A DNA stretch of 64,000 nt from Treponema sp. Marseille-Q4130 (lineage in GTDB: Bacteria; Spirochaetota; Spirochaetia; Treponematales; Treponemataceae). Below, one piece after another: positions 34,333 to 42,195 of the stretch. Location: positions 135,149 to 199,148 of the forward strand of contig NZ_JACSET010000006.1 in assembly GCF_014334325.1 (NCBI RefSeq), written 5' to 3'. The position numbers and the translations under genes are program-made. Below the pieces are notes generated by a model, which ran no database searches, was not told the origin of the DNA, and worked only from the letters and a program-made list of their open reading frames with translations. Each line of letters starts with the position of its first letter. Positions within the stretch are counted from its first letter, which is position 1.

Positions 34333-36090
34333 CTAGTCTTTCACTGCGCTCAAGCCGTCTTTAACCGATATGTGCGCTTCCCACATCTTCGCATACAGAC
34401 CTCCGCGCGAAAGGAGTTCGCGGTGCGTCCCTTCATCGTCGAGTGTTCCGTCTTTGATAACGAAGATTTTGTCCGAGTCTTTGATCGTCGAAAGGCGGTG
34501 CGCGATGACGAGCAGCGTTTTCCCTTTTACGAGCTTTGCGACCGACGACTGGATGACCGCTTCGTTTTCGGGGTCGGTGTACGACGTCGCTTCGTCGAGG
34601 ATGACGACGGGCGCGTCTTTGAGCATGGCGCGCGCGATCGCGATGCGCTGCCGCTCGCCGCCTGAAAGGTGTCCGCCTGAGTCTCCGACGATCGTATCGT
34701 AGCCGTGTTCGAGGCTTTCGATGAATTCGTGGCAGCCGCTTTTTTTCGCAGCTTCTTCGACTTCTTTATCGCTCGCGCCTTCTTTTCCGATGCGGATATT
34801 TTCGCGCACGCTTTCATTGAAAAGGTAATTATCCTGCGACACGAAGGCGATGCGTCTGTTGTACGCTTCGAGCGGAATCTTTCGGATATCGACGCCGCCT
34901 AAAGTGATGACACCCTCGCCTGCGTCCCACAAAGACGCGATGAGCTTTGCGATCGTCGATTTGCCGCTTCCCGAAGGCCCCACCAAAGCGCACACCGAAC
35001 CGTCGGGGATTTCAAGACTTATGCCGTGCAGCACTTCTTTTTCGCGGTATGCGAAGCGCACGCCGTCGAGGCGGATCGCATTTCCCTCAGGTTCTTCGGT
35101 CATTTTGTCGGGACGCGAAAGTTCTTTCCGTTCGAGGATATCCGAAACTTCTCCGATAACGACGCTCACTTTTGCCATATCGTCGGTATACGACATTGCA
35201 GTGATGAGCGGCGATATCAATCCGACGCTCAAAATGATTATTTGAATAAAATCGCTCGCGGCAAGTGATCCGTTTTTAACAAAAAATCCGCCTGCGGGCA
35301 GAACAAACAAAAGCGTCGCGGGCGTGATCACCATCGTAAGCGTAAAAAATATATTGGCTCTCCTCATCCAGTCGATAAAACAGGAGGCGCCTTCTTTCGC
35401 CGCAACGACAAAGCGGTCATACGAACTTTTCACTTTGCCGAACACTTTGATAACTTCAATGCCGTTGATGTATTCGACCGCGGTATCGTTGAGCGCTTTC
35501 GTTTTGTCGATAACCCGCTTCCACGACGCTTCATAGCCTATCCACATGCATGAGCCGAAAATAATACCGATCGGAAGCGAGATGAGCGATATGAGAGCCA
35601 TGCGCCAATCGATAAAAAAGAGATAGATGAGTACGCAAAGCGGTCCGAAGAGGTTTCCCGTAAACTCGGGCACGACATGCGCGAGCGTCGTTTCGATGCT
35701 GTCGATTCTTTCGACGAGCGTATTTTTGAGAGAACCAGACGGAATATCGAGCACGCTGCCGAGCGGCAATCGAGCAAGTTTATCGCAGCATCTCTTCCTG
35801 ATTTCGGCGAGCACGCGGAATGTCGCTTTGTGCGAAAGAGAAGTCGACACGGCATGCAGGACGACGCGAAGTGCCCAAAACAACATTATTAAAATAAGAT
35901 CCGCGGCAAAAGCGCCGAAAACGCGTGTGCACGACAAAAGTTTTTTTATGATATCGGCGATAAAAAAATACGGAGCGATACCGCATAAAACGCCGAGAGC
36001 TGCCGTAAGCACGCTCAGCGCGTAGTACATTTTCCGATCTTCCGCAAATTCCGTGATCCAAGAAACTGCGGAACGTTTTTTCTTTTCCAT
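34333..36090 (-). CDS. ABC transporter, exporter-type half transporter (first of pair)
   Basis: A 585-residue half transporter with a six-helix membrane domain and an ATPase domain: Walker A GPSGSGKSTIAKL, signature GHLSGGERQRIAI, Walker B VVILDEATSYTD, and the switch His in IAHRLSTI. Both members of the pair have intact catalytic motifs. GGAGGAAGGGTG lies about 6 bases before the ATG. A DtxR-like box at 36154-36172, 64 bases upstream, suggests control by metal. Pairs of this design near DtxR/Fur sites import siderophores or export metal-stress molecules; uptake of an iron complex is the leading guess. Confidence 0.9.
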   Translation of the reverse strand: MEKKKRSAVSWITEFAEDRKMYYALSVLTAALGVLCGIAPYFFIADIIKKLLSCTRVFGAFAADLILIMLFWALRVVLHAVSTSLSHKATFRVLAEIRKRCCDKLARLPLGSVLDIPSGSLKNTLVERIDSIETTLAHVVPEFTGNLFGPLCVLIYLFFIDWRMALISLISLPIGIIFGSCMWIGYEASWKRVIDKTKALNDTAVEYINGIEVIKVFGKVKSSYDRFVVAAKEGASCFIDWMRRANIFFTLTMVITPATLLFVLPAGGFFVKNGSLAASDFIQIIILSVGLISPLITAMSYTDDMAKVSVVIGEVSDILERKELSRPDKMTEEPEGNAIRLDGVRFAYREKEVLHGISLEIPDGSVCALVGPSGSGKSTIAKLIASLWDAGEGVITLGGVDIRKIPLEAYNRRIAFVSQDNYLFNESVRENIRIGKEGASDKEVEEAAKKSGCHEFIESLEHGYDTIVGDSGGHLSGGERQRIAIARAMLKDAPVVILDEATSYTDPENEAVIQSSVAKLVKGKTLLVIAHRLSTIKDSDKIFVIKDGTLDDEGTHRELLSRGGLYAKMWEAHISVKDGLSAVKD

Positions 36091-36153
36091 CAGTTACACC
36101 CTTCCTCCGCATATCGGTCTTGCGCCGGTACGCGCTCTGCAACGCCGCTTTAA

Positions 36154-36172
36154 TTAGCTTAGGCTAACGTAA
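36154..36172 (-). promoter_or_regulatory. DtxR/IdeR-type metal-regulator box
   Basis: TTAGCTTAGGCTAACGTAA agrees with the classical DtxR consensus TTAGGTTAGCCTAACCTAA at 16 of 19 positions and keeps its dyad. It lies 64 bp upstream of the ABC pair. Treponemes have a DtxR-family regulator (TroR), which makes a metal-responsive operator plausible. Confidence 0.65.
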
Positions 36173-36222
36173 AAATTGTAGCGCATCTCGATAAAATCCG
36201 CAAGTAAGCGCTTCAAGGCGTC

Positions 36223-36326
36223 ATAACAATATCCCGATACATAACAATATCCCGATACATAACAATATCCCGATACATAACAATATCCCGATACATAACA
36301 ATATCCCGATACATAACAATATCCCG
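36223..36326. repeat. 18-bp tandem repeat, five full units and a 14-base partial unit
   Basis: The unit ATAACAATATCCCGATAC is repeated without change from 36223 to 36312 and continues for 14 bases to 36326. It lies between the ABC operon and the lipoprotein gene, directly upstream of the lipoprotein promoter. Copy number is likely to vary between strains. Confidence 0.95.
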
Positions 36327-36327
36327 C

Positions 36328-36356
36328 TTGTTAATTTTTATTATATACTGTATACT
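36328..36356 (+). promoter_or_regulatory. Promoter of the lipoprotein gene, directly after the tandem repeat
   Basis: TTGTTA (36328-36333), a 17-base spacer and TATACT (36351-36356) form a good promoter. ATG follows exactly six bases later at 36363. The -35 box touches the last repeat unit, so copy-number change would move whatever lies upstream of the promoter. Confidence 0.7.
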
Positions 36357-36362
36357 GAAGCC

Positions 36363-37658
36363 ATGAGAGAGCATATAATTCACAATATAAAGGCATATAC
36401 CTTTAAGAGAGGGGCGGCGCTCATCACGGCTGCACTTATTGCAACGACACTGCTGTTTACCGCCTGCACGGACAGCTCGGACGCAAGCGGCGGAACGCCT
36501 TCAACGCCTTCAACGCCTTCAACGCCTTCAACGCCTTCAACGCCTTCAACGCCTTCAACGCCTTCAACGCCTTCAACGCCTTCAACGCCTTCAACGCCTT
36601 CAACGCCTTCAACACCTTCAACACCTTCAACGCCCTTAACACCTGCGGATGTAGGATCTTTTGAAGATGCAGGCACCTTTGTAAAAATAATACCTCCGAC
36701 AACCGGCACCGAAGGCGTTACCCCTGACTACACCTTACCCGAATCAGGAAAAGCGTTTTGGAAAGGCGTATTTATTGCAGGACGAAAGGTAAAATTAAGC
36801 CCCTATGTGCTCGATAAAACTGAGGTAACGTACGAATTATGGCACAAGGTACTGACATGGGCAAAAAGTAACGGCTACACCTTTGCAAAGAAGGGAAGAG
36901 AAGGCAGTAAAGGAATCGAAGGAGCGGCTCCCACAGAAACAGGAAAAAATGAACCTGTAACAACTATAAGCTGGCGGGACTGTATTGTGTGGTGTAATGC
37001 GTATACGGAAAAAGAAAAAGGAATAGAGCACTGCGTATACCGCAAAAGCAAAACCGATACTGCGGTATTAAAAGACGCAACGAATACATCTGATTGCGAT
37101 GCCGCCTATGCCGATATGAGTAAAAAAGGCTTTAGGCTGCCGACTGAAGCCGAATGGGAATATGCGGCCCGCTGGCAGGGAAATGATAGCACAAATGCGG
37201 TACAATACGGCGATGTATGGCTTACCAAACTTGACAGTGCAAGCGGAGCAAAAAAGCCGATAGGCTTTAAAGAACTGCCCTCTTTACCCGATGGAGAAAC
37301 TTGGATAAGTTTACGGGATGAGCTTACGAGGGTAGCCGTATATGGCAAATGGTGGGACGGAACCGGATGGGTGTCCCAAGACACTAAGACGACTGTAGTA
37401 AAAAGCAAAGCGCCGAATGCACTTGGTTTATATGACATGTCGGGAAATGTCTTGGAATGGTGTTTTGATTGGTACAAAGAGGCGATAACAACCGGAGCGG
37501 TTACCGATCCTCAAGGTCCCGCGGAGGGCACTCGCCGTGTTGTACGCGGCGGTAGTTGGAGGCTCTACGCGTATAACTGCTCTGTAGGCATACGGAACAG
37601 CGGCGAACCTAAAGCCAGGGGCGATGCTCTCGGCTTCCGCTTGGCGTGGCGGCCGTAA
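36363..37658 (+). CDS. Lipoprotein with a sulfatase-modifying-factor (FGE/SUMF1-like) domain and a Thr-Pro-Ser repeat
   Basis: A 431-residue lipoprotein. The signal sequence ends in LLFTAC, so Cys35 would carry the lipid. Residues 45-89 are fifteen Thr-Pro-Ser units, a rod-like spacer. The rest is an FGE/SUMF1-type domain: LDKTEVTYELWHKVL, ISWRDCIVWCNAYTE, GFRLPTEAEWEYAARW, LYDMSGNVLEWCFDWY, VVRGGSWRLYAYNCSVGIRN and GFRLAWRP. In true formylglycine-generating enzymes two cysteines flank this last region; here only one is seen after RGGSW, so oxidase activity is doubtful and a binding or other enzymatic role at the cell surface is more likely. Treponemes have many such proteins. Confidence 0.88.
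   Translation: MREHIIHNIKAYTFKRGAALITAALIATTLLFTACTDSSDASGGTPSTPSTPSTPSTPSTPSTPSTPSTPSTPSTPSTPSTPSTPSTPSTPLTPADVGSFEDAGTFVKIIPPTTGTEGVTPDYTLPESGKAFWKGVFIAGRKVKLSPYVLDKTEVTYELWHKVLTWAKSNGYTFAKKGREGSKGIEGAAPTETGKNEPVTTISWRDCIVWCNAYTEKEKGIEHCVYRKSKTDTAVLKDATNTSDCDAAYADMSKKGFRLPTEAEWEYAARWQGNDSTNAVQYGDVWLTKLDSASGAKKPIGFKELPSLPDGETWISLRDELTRVAVYGKWWDGTGWVSQDTKTTVVKSKAPNALGLYDMSGNVLEWCFDWYKEAITTGAVTDPQGPAEGTRRVVRGGSWRLYAYNCSVGIRNSGEPKARGDALGFRLAWRP
36495..36629 (+). repeat. 9-bp in-frame tandem repeat (15 units) coding Thr-Pro-Ser
   Basis: Thirteen copies of ACGCCTTCA are followed by two of ACACCTTCA. Since the unit is three codons, changes in copy number alter the spacer length and not the frame. 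Confidence 0.97.
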
Positions 37659-37700
37659 TTCGGTAAGCGCCAAGCCATTCCCGCGCTGCACCGAAAGTGT

Positions 37701-37706
37701 TATACT
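37701..37706 (+). promoter_or_regulatory. -10 box placed six bases before the ddl start
   Basis: TATACT at 37701-37706, then CACTCT, then ATG 37713. No ribosome-binding site is present before the start codon. Confidence 0.6.
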
Positions 37707-37712
37707 CACTCT

Positions 37713-38828
37713 ATGACGATAGCACTTATTTACGGCGGAAAAAGCGGCGAACACGAAGTATCGCTCATGTCGGGTGCGGCGGTCGCGCGGCACATCGACA
37801 AAAAGCATAAAATCATTCTCATCGGCATCACAAAAGACGGACGATGGTTTTTACAGGACGATGCCGAACTCGACCGCGTGAGAGCCGACGCAAAGGCGGC
37901 GCTTAAGGTAACGGAAAAAGAAGGCGCTGAAATAAGGGTCGCACCCGGAATGAAAAATGCGGCCTTTTCGGCAGGCGGCAAATCATTCAACATCGACGTC
38001 GCGTTCGCAGTCCTTCACGGTACGAACGGCGAAGACGGCACCGTTCAGGGACTCTTCGAAACGGCGGACATCCCCTATGTCGGCTGCTCCGTCGCATCGA
38101 GCGCGCTCACGATGGATAAAGAAAAAACAAAGGTCGTCCTTCAGGCGGCGGGCATTCCCGTCGTCCCCTACGTTACGATTCGAAGAGCGGATGTCCTCGA
38201 TTCGCGCGCGTACGATGCGCTCGTAGAAAAAGCCGTCAGTACGCTCGGCTTTCCGCTTTTTGTAAAGCCATCCGCGGCGGGCTCTTCGAACGGAGCGGCG
38301 AAAGCGGAAAACGCAAAGGCGCTTTCACTCGCACTCGCGGACGCTTTTTTGTGGGACGATAAAGTGCTCATCGAAAAGGCGATAAACGCCCGAGAACTCG
38401 AATGCGCCGTCACCGGCAATACGACGGCAGCGGAAGGCGTGCGCGAAAGCGTTAGCGTATACGGACCGGGTGAAATCGTTTTGACGCACGAGTTTTACGA
38501 TTACAACGCAAAATACAAAGACAGCGACGGCGTTCGCATACCGGCGGACATAAGCGAAAGCCTCCGCGAAAAAATCAGAAACACCGCACTGAACGCATAC
38601 AAAATCGTCGACGCATCGGGTTTGAGCCGTATCGATTTTTTTCTCGACAAAGACTCGGGCGAAATCTATCTCAACGAAATCAATTCGATGCCGGGCTTTA
38701 CGGCTATCAGCATGTTTCCGAAAGCCTGCGAAAGCGAAGGCTTGAGTTTTACCTGCCTCACCGAATTGCTGATCGAAGAAGCGATCCTCCGCCGGAAAGA
38801 GCGAAGCGTTTTGAAAACATCGCGCTGA
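37713..38828 (+). CDS. ddl: D-alanine--D-alanine ligase
   Basis: Ddl makes the D-Ala-D-Ala dipeptide for peptidoglycan. The 371-residue ATP-grasp protein starts MTIALIYGGKSGEHEVSLMS. It shows VLHGTNGEDGTVQGLFE, GFPLFVKPSAAGSSNGAAKA for ATP, RELECAVTGN, the omega-loop region and FLDKDSGEIYLNEINSMPGF for Mg. Length is normal. It works downstream of MurE in the same pathway, at 30769, but each gene has its own start-proximal promoter. Confidence 0.96.
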   Translation: MTIALIYGGKSGEHEVSLMSGAAVARHIDKKHKIILIGITKDGRWFLQDDAELDRVRADAKAALKVTEKEGAEIRVAPGMKNAAFSAGGKSFNIDVAFAVLHGTNGEDGTVQGLFETADIPYVGCSVASSALTMDKEKTKVVLQAAGIPVVPYVTIRRADVLDSRAYDALVEKAVSTLGFPLFVKPSAAGSSNGAAKAENAKALSLALADAFLWDDKVLIEKAINARELECAVTGNTTAAEGVRESVSVYGPGEIVLTHEFYDYNAKYKDSDGVRIPADISESLREKIRNTALNAYKIVDASGLSRIDFFLDKDSGEIYLNEINSMPGFTAISMFPKACESEGLSFTCLTELLIEEAILRRKERSVLKTSR

Positions 38829-38837
38829 GCATACATC

Positions 38838-39899
38838 TCATGTGCCGAGTTCCGCACGGATCCGCTCGAGGATGTCGAGAGTCTGCAATCCGTCTTCAAG
38901 CGTCGATTTGAGCGGAGCCATTCCGTCGAGGAAATCGACGCAGCTTTTCACCATATTCGAAAAGCAGCGTGTCTTTTTCGGCGCGGAAACTTTTTTATCT
39001 TCGGCAAGCGAATAAAATCCCGTGTACAGCTTCGCCTTTTCGCGCCGGTAAAATTTCGCGTAACCGTTTCCGATCGCGACGGCCCCTTCGGTTCCGAGTA
39101 TGTCGACACCGAACGAAAAAAAACGCGAGCGCCCGCTCATCGTAAGCGTGATGTCGGAACAGACATCGGATGCAAAATGCGCGGAGAGATTTTGCACGAC
39201 CGAAGGATCGCTTTCATCGCGATGTATTCCCGTAATCGACATATTGTACAGTATGCTCCGCCTCCTCTCCGTATCCGCGACGTTCGGATCGCCTGCCAGC
39301 AAATACTGCACGATATCGACGAGGTGCGTGCCGTCGTGAAAGAGACTGTATTCGCCGGAGGCTTCGTATTTTTTTCCGTAGACGCGAAGACCGGAGCAGA
39401 GTTCGGCACGCACGCGCTGGAGAGCGCCGATTTTTTTTATGTAGGATTTTGCTGCCGCATAATCGTCGGCAAAACGCCGCTCGTGATTTACGAGTACGGG
39501 TACGCCGTATTTTTTCGCTTCGTCCGCGATCGCAAGTCCGTCTTTCACGGAGAGCGCGACGGGCTTTTCCAAAATTATTAATTTCGGCTTAGTCCGTATC
39601 GCTTCGAGCGCTACTTCCAAATGCGCGCTTTCGTTGACCGCAACGACGACGATATCGGGACTGCATGCGGCAAAGAGATAGCTTGTCGTATGATAAGACG
39701 CCGCCCCCTTGCAGTACCGTTTCCACGCCGCAAGTTTTTCGGCATCGGTGTCGCAGCCCGCGATGATGCGTATGCGGGGATTTTTGAGGAGAGATGCCGT
39801 GTGGCTTGCCGGCTGTTCGCGCTTTTTATCGAAACCGAGCGTAAAACCGATCCTCCCCGTGCCGATTATAGCCGCAGTATATTTTTTTTTACTGCGCAT
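38838..39899 (-). CDS. Gfo/Idh/MocA-family oxidoreductase
   Basis: A 353-residue NAD(P)-dependent sugar-type dehydrogenase. The Rossmann part has AAIIGTGRIGFTLGFD, then VVAVNESAHLEVALEAIRT and LIILEKPVALSVKDGLAIAD, where the Lys of EKP is catalytic in this family. The second domain has LFHDGTHLVDIVQYLL with the usual His/Asp. The substrate is unknown. ATG 39899 with GGGGTG upstream was chosen; the frame is also open from 39932. It overlaps the ispH end by 11 bases and is likely co-transcribed with it. Confidence 0.88.
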   Translation of the reverse strand: MRSKKKYTAAIIGTGRIGFTLGFDKKREQPASHTASLLKNPRIRIIAGCDTDAEKLAAWKRYCKGAASYHTTSYLFAACSPDIVVVAVNESAHLEVALEAIRTKPKLIILEKPVALSVKDGLAIADEAKKYGVPVLVNHERRFADDYAAAKSYIKKIGALQRVRAELCSGLRVYGKKYEASGEYSLFHDGTHLVDIVQYLLAGDPNVADTERRRSILYNMSITGIHRDESDPSVVQNLSAHFASDVCSDITLTMSGRSRFFSFGVDILGTEGAVAIGNGYAKFYRREKAKLYTGFYSLAEDKKVSAPKKTRCFSNMVKSCVDFLDGMAPLKSTLEDGLQTLDILERIRAELGT

Positions 39900-40749
39900 C
39901 TTTGCACCCCGTAAGAGAAGCTTCGACTTCATCGATTATGTAATCGGGCGTACTCGCTCCGGCGGTAATGCCGACCCTTTTCATTTTAAAATAATCGCTC
40001 GGAATCTCATCCGCCGTTTCAATCAAATCGGCGCGGCACGATTGTGCTCTTGCGGCAAGCAAAAGCCGCTTCGTATTCGCGCTGTTTTTTCCGCCGACAA
40101 CGAGTACGCCGTCCACGTTCGGACAGAGCTTTAAAAGCGCATCCTGCCTTGCTTTCGTCGCAGGGCAAATCGTATTTATGACGGTGAGCGAGGGACACTT
40201 TCGTTTTAACAATTCCGCAATTTTTTCGAATTCCGTTTTGCTGAACGTCGTCTGAGAAAGGAGCACCGCTTTTTCATTTTCCGAAAGCGGGAGAATCTCG
40301 GCTTCTTCCGCGCTTTGCACGAGCACGAAACGCTCTTTCGCATAGCCCGCAATGCCTGCCACTTCGCCGTGTTTTTCATCGCCCGCAAACACTACCGTGC
40401 AGCCTTTTTGCGCGGAAGAGGCGGCAAGTTTTTGGCTTTCGGTAACGCGGGTACAGGTCGCATCGACGACCGTACAGTTCCGCCTTTGAAGCGTTTCGAT
40501 CGTTTCAGGCGGCACGCCGTGCGCGCGGATGATGACGACGCTGCCGCATTCGGCTTTTTCGGCATCGTTTTCGCCGAGCACCGAAAGCCCCTGCTTTTCA
40601 AGCGCTTCGAGGGCGAGACGATTGTGGATGAGCGGACCGAGCGTATATACTTTTTTTCCGGGATTGTCCGAAAGCGCCTTTTGCGCCGCATCGAGGGCAT
40701 GGCGCACACCGAAACAACAGCCGAGGACATCGGAGCGGATGACAGTCAT
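39889..40749 (-). CDS. ispH: 4-hydroxy-3-methylbut-2-enyl diphosphate reductase
   Basis: IspH catalyses the last step of the non-mevalonate isoprenoid pathway with an iron-sulphur cluster. The 286 residues keep the three cluster cysteines in LGCCFGVRHALD, VVDATCTRV and INTICPATKARQ, plus the His pairs in TLGPLIHNRLAL and IRAHGVPPE, and VVGGKNSANTKRL near the end. On the minus strand TATACT (40756-40761) stands six bases before the ATG, so the transcript should be leaderless. It is the first gene of a pair with the oxidoreductase. Confidence 0.96.
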   Translation of the reverse strand: MTVIRSDVLGCCFGVRHALDAAQKALSDNPGKKVYTLGPLIHNRLALEALEKQGLSVLGENDAEKAECGSVVIIRAHGVPPETIETLQRRNCTVVDATCTRVTESQKLAASSAQKGCTVVFAGDEKHGEVAGIAGYAKERFVLVQSAEEAEILPLSENEKAVLLSQTTFSKTEFEKIAELLKRKCPSLTVINTICPATKARQDALLKLCPNVDGVLVVGGKNSANTKRLLLAARAQSCRADLIETADEIPSDYFKMKRVGITAGASTPDYIIDEVEASLTGCKDAQ

Positions 40750-40896
40750 AGAGGCAGTATAGCTTGAACGGCGAATTTAGTACACCGCACGCACAAAAAC
40801 AAATGACGCGATAAGGAAATTTCGACTGCAGGTTTTTAGCGTCGCGCGAGATACACAGTATAAATAACCGTCTCACGCATCCAATCGTCATAAAAA

Positions 40897-40924
40897 AAAT
40901 ACCGCGCATTCCCGCGCGGTATTT
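40897..40924. terminator. Bidirectional intrinsic terminator
   Basis: AAATACCGCGC pairs with GCGCGGTATTT around a 6-base loop. The minus strand has a run of eight T after it and the plus strand five T. It lies 26 bases after the secF stop and serves the yajC-secD-secF operon. Confidence 0.9.
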
Positions 40925-40950
40925 TTCAAAACTGTATCAATAAAATGCGC

Positions 40951-42195
40951 TTACACGCTTACTCCGACGTCGAACACGCCTTTTTGGAGTTTCAGCGAAT
41001 GGTGAATGCCGTATTCGGGCTTCCAACTTTTTCGCGTCGCGGCAATAAATCCGCTCGAAATAAATATGGACGAATAACAGCCGCTGACAAGTCCTACAAG
41101 AAGTGCGAGCGCAAAGTTTTTGATATCGCCCTGCGTAAACACGTAGAGGGATGCCGCAGCAAACATCGTCGTCACCGTCGTGATGATAGAACGGCTCAGC
41201 GTATCGGTGAGCGCCTGATCGATAATGTCGGTAAATTTTTTCGTGTCCCGCATGATCGGCAAAAGCGCGCGTTCACGGTCGAGGATAACGATCGTCGCGT
41301 TGATCGAATAACCGACAATCGTCAAAATCGCCGCTACCGTCATCGTCGAAAATTCCATCTGCGACCACACGATAAACGTTATCATGATAAGCGAGTCGTG
41401 GATGAGCGCGAGCACGGAGCCGAGCGCGAAATCCCAGTGAAAGCGGATCGTCGCATACAGCCATATAAGCACGATAGCAAAGGCAAGCACGATGATCGAC
41501 TGCACTGCAATCGCGCGCGAAAAATTCGAACCGATAAAATCGGTACGGACGACGACTACGTTGTCATTTCCGAATTTGTTTTTCAGATTCGTCAAAACCG
41601 TATTTTGCAGATCGGCGCTCGATTTTCCGTCGCCCTTATCGGCCATGCGGATTTGAAAACTCGCCGCTTCTCCCGCACCGAGCTGCTGAATCGAAATGCC
41701 TTCGACCGACGAAAGCGCTTCGCGCACTTGCGAAACGGCGACATCGATTTTTCCGGCGGAATACAAACGGTACGGAGTCGACGAAAGCTTGTTCGACGCG
41801 TTCGTATCGACGAACAAATCCGCCGTCGAAGAAGATGCGTTCGAATTGACTTGCGCGCGGATTCCGTCGATCGCATTGAGGTGAGATGCGAGATCGGAAA
41901 CCGTTCGGTTTGCGGCAAACGAAAGCTTTTCTGTTTTGTTTTCCGAACCCGTTCCGCTTATGACGACATCGATCCCCTCACCGCTCATGTCGAGGCTGAC
42001 GTTCGCGCTGCCGGAATAACTCACGTCCAAAACGGCGGGCGCAATGCGCACTTCTTCGAGCAAACCGGGACGATAGTCGAGACCGAAATTGATGCCGCGT
42101 ATAAAAAATCCCGCAATGCCCGAAACGATGATCGCCGCGCTGATGACCGCACACGGAAGGAAACCTTTGCTGAAATGTATCGTCTTTCGCGTCAT
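40951..42195 (-). CDS. secF: Protein translocase subunit SecF
   Basis: SecF, with SecD and YajC, helps the SecYEG channel by using the proton gradient. The 414 residues start MTRKTIHFSKGFLPCAVISA. They include the first-helix exit GINFGLDYRPG, a large periplasmic domain (about residues 45-240) and five more membrane helices with GYSINATIVILDRERAL. It ends with YGIHHSLKLQKGVFDVGVSV. The ATG overlaps the secD stop (TAATG). The periplasmic domain is larger than in E. coli SecF. Confidence 0.94.
   Translation of the reverse strand: MTRKTIHFSKGFLPCAVISAAIIVSGIAGFFIRGINFGLDYRPGLLEEVRIAPAVLDVSYSGSANVSLDMSGEGIDVVISGTGSENKTEKLSFAANRTVSDLASHLNAIDGIRAQVNSNASSSTADLFVDTNASNKLSSTPYRLYSAGKIDVAVSQVREALSSVEGISIQQLGAGEAASFQIRMADKGDGKSSADLQNTVLTNLKNKFGNDNVVVVRTDFIGSNFSRAIAVQSIIVLAFAIVLIWLYATIRFHWDFALGSVLALIHDSLIMITFIVWSQMEFSTMTVAAILTIVGYSINATIVILDRERALLPIMRDTKKFTDIIDQALTDTLSRSIITTVTTMFAAASLYVFTQGDIKNFALALLVGLVSGCYSSIFISSGFIAATRKSWKPEYGIHHSLKLQKGVFDVGVSV

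Noticed and set aside
36223-36326. CRISPR array
   Set aside because: The 18-bp units abut without spacers and no cas genes are present.
36363-37658. Active formylglycine-generating enzyme
   Set aside because: Only one of the two expected cysteines is visible near the C-terminal RGGSW motif, and no sulfatase gene is nearby.
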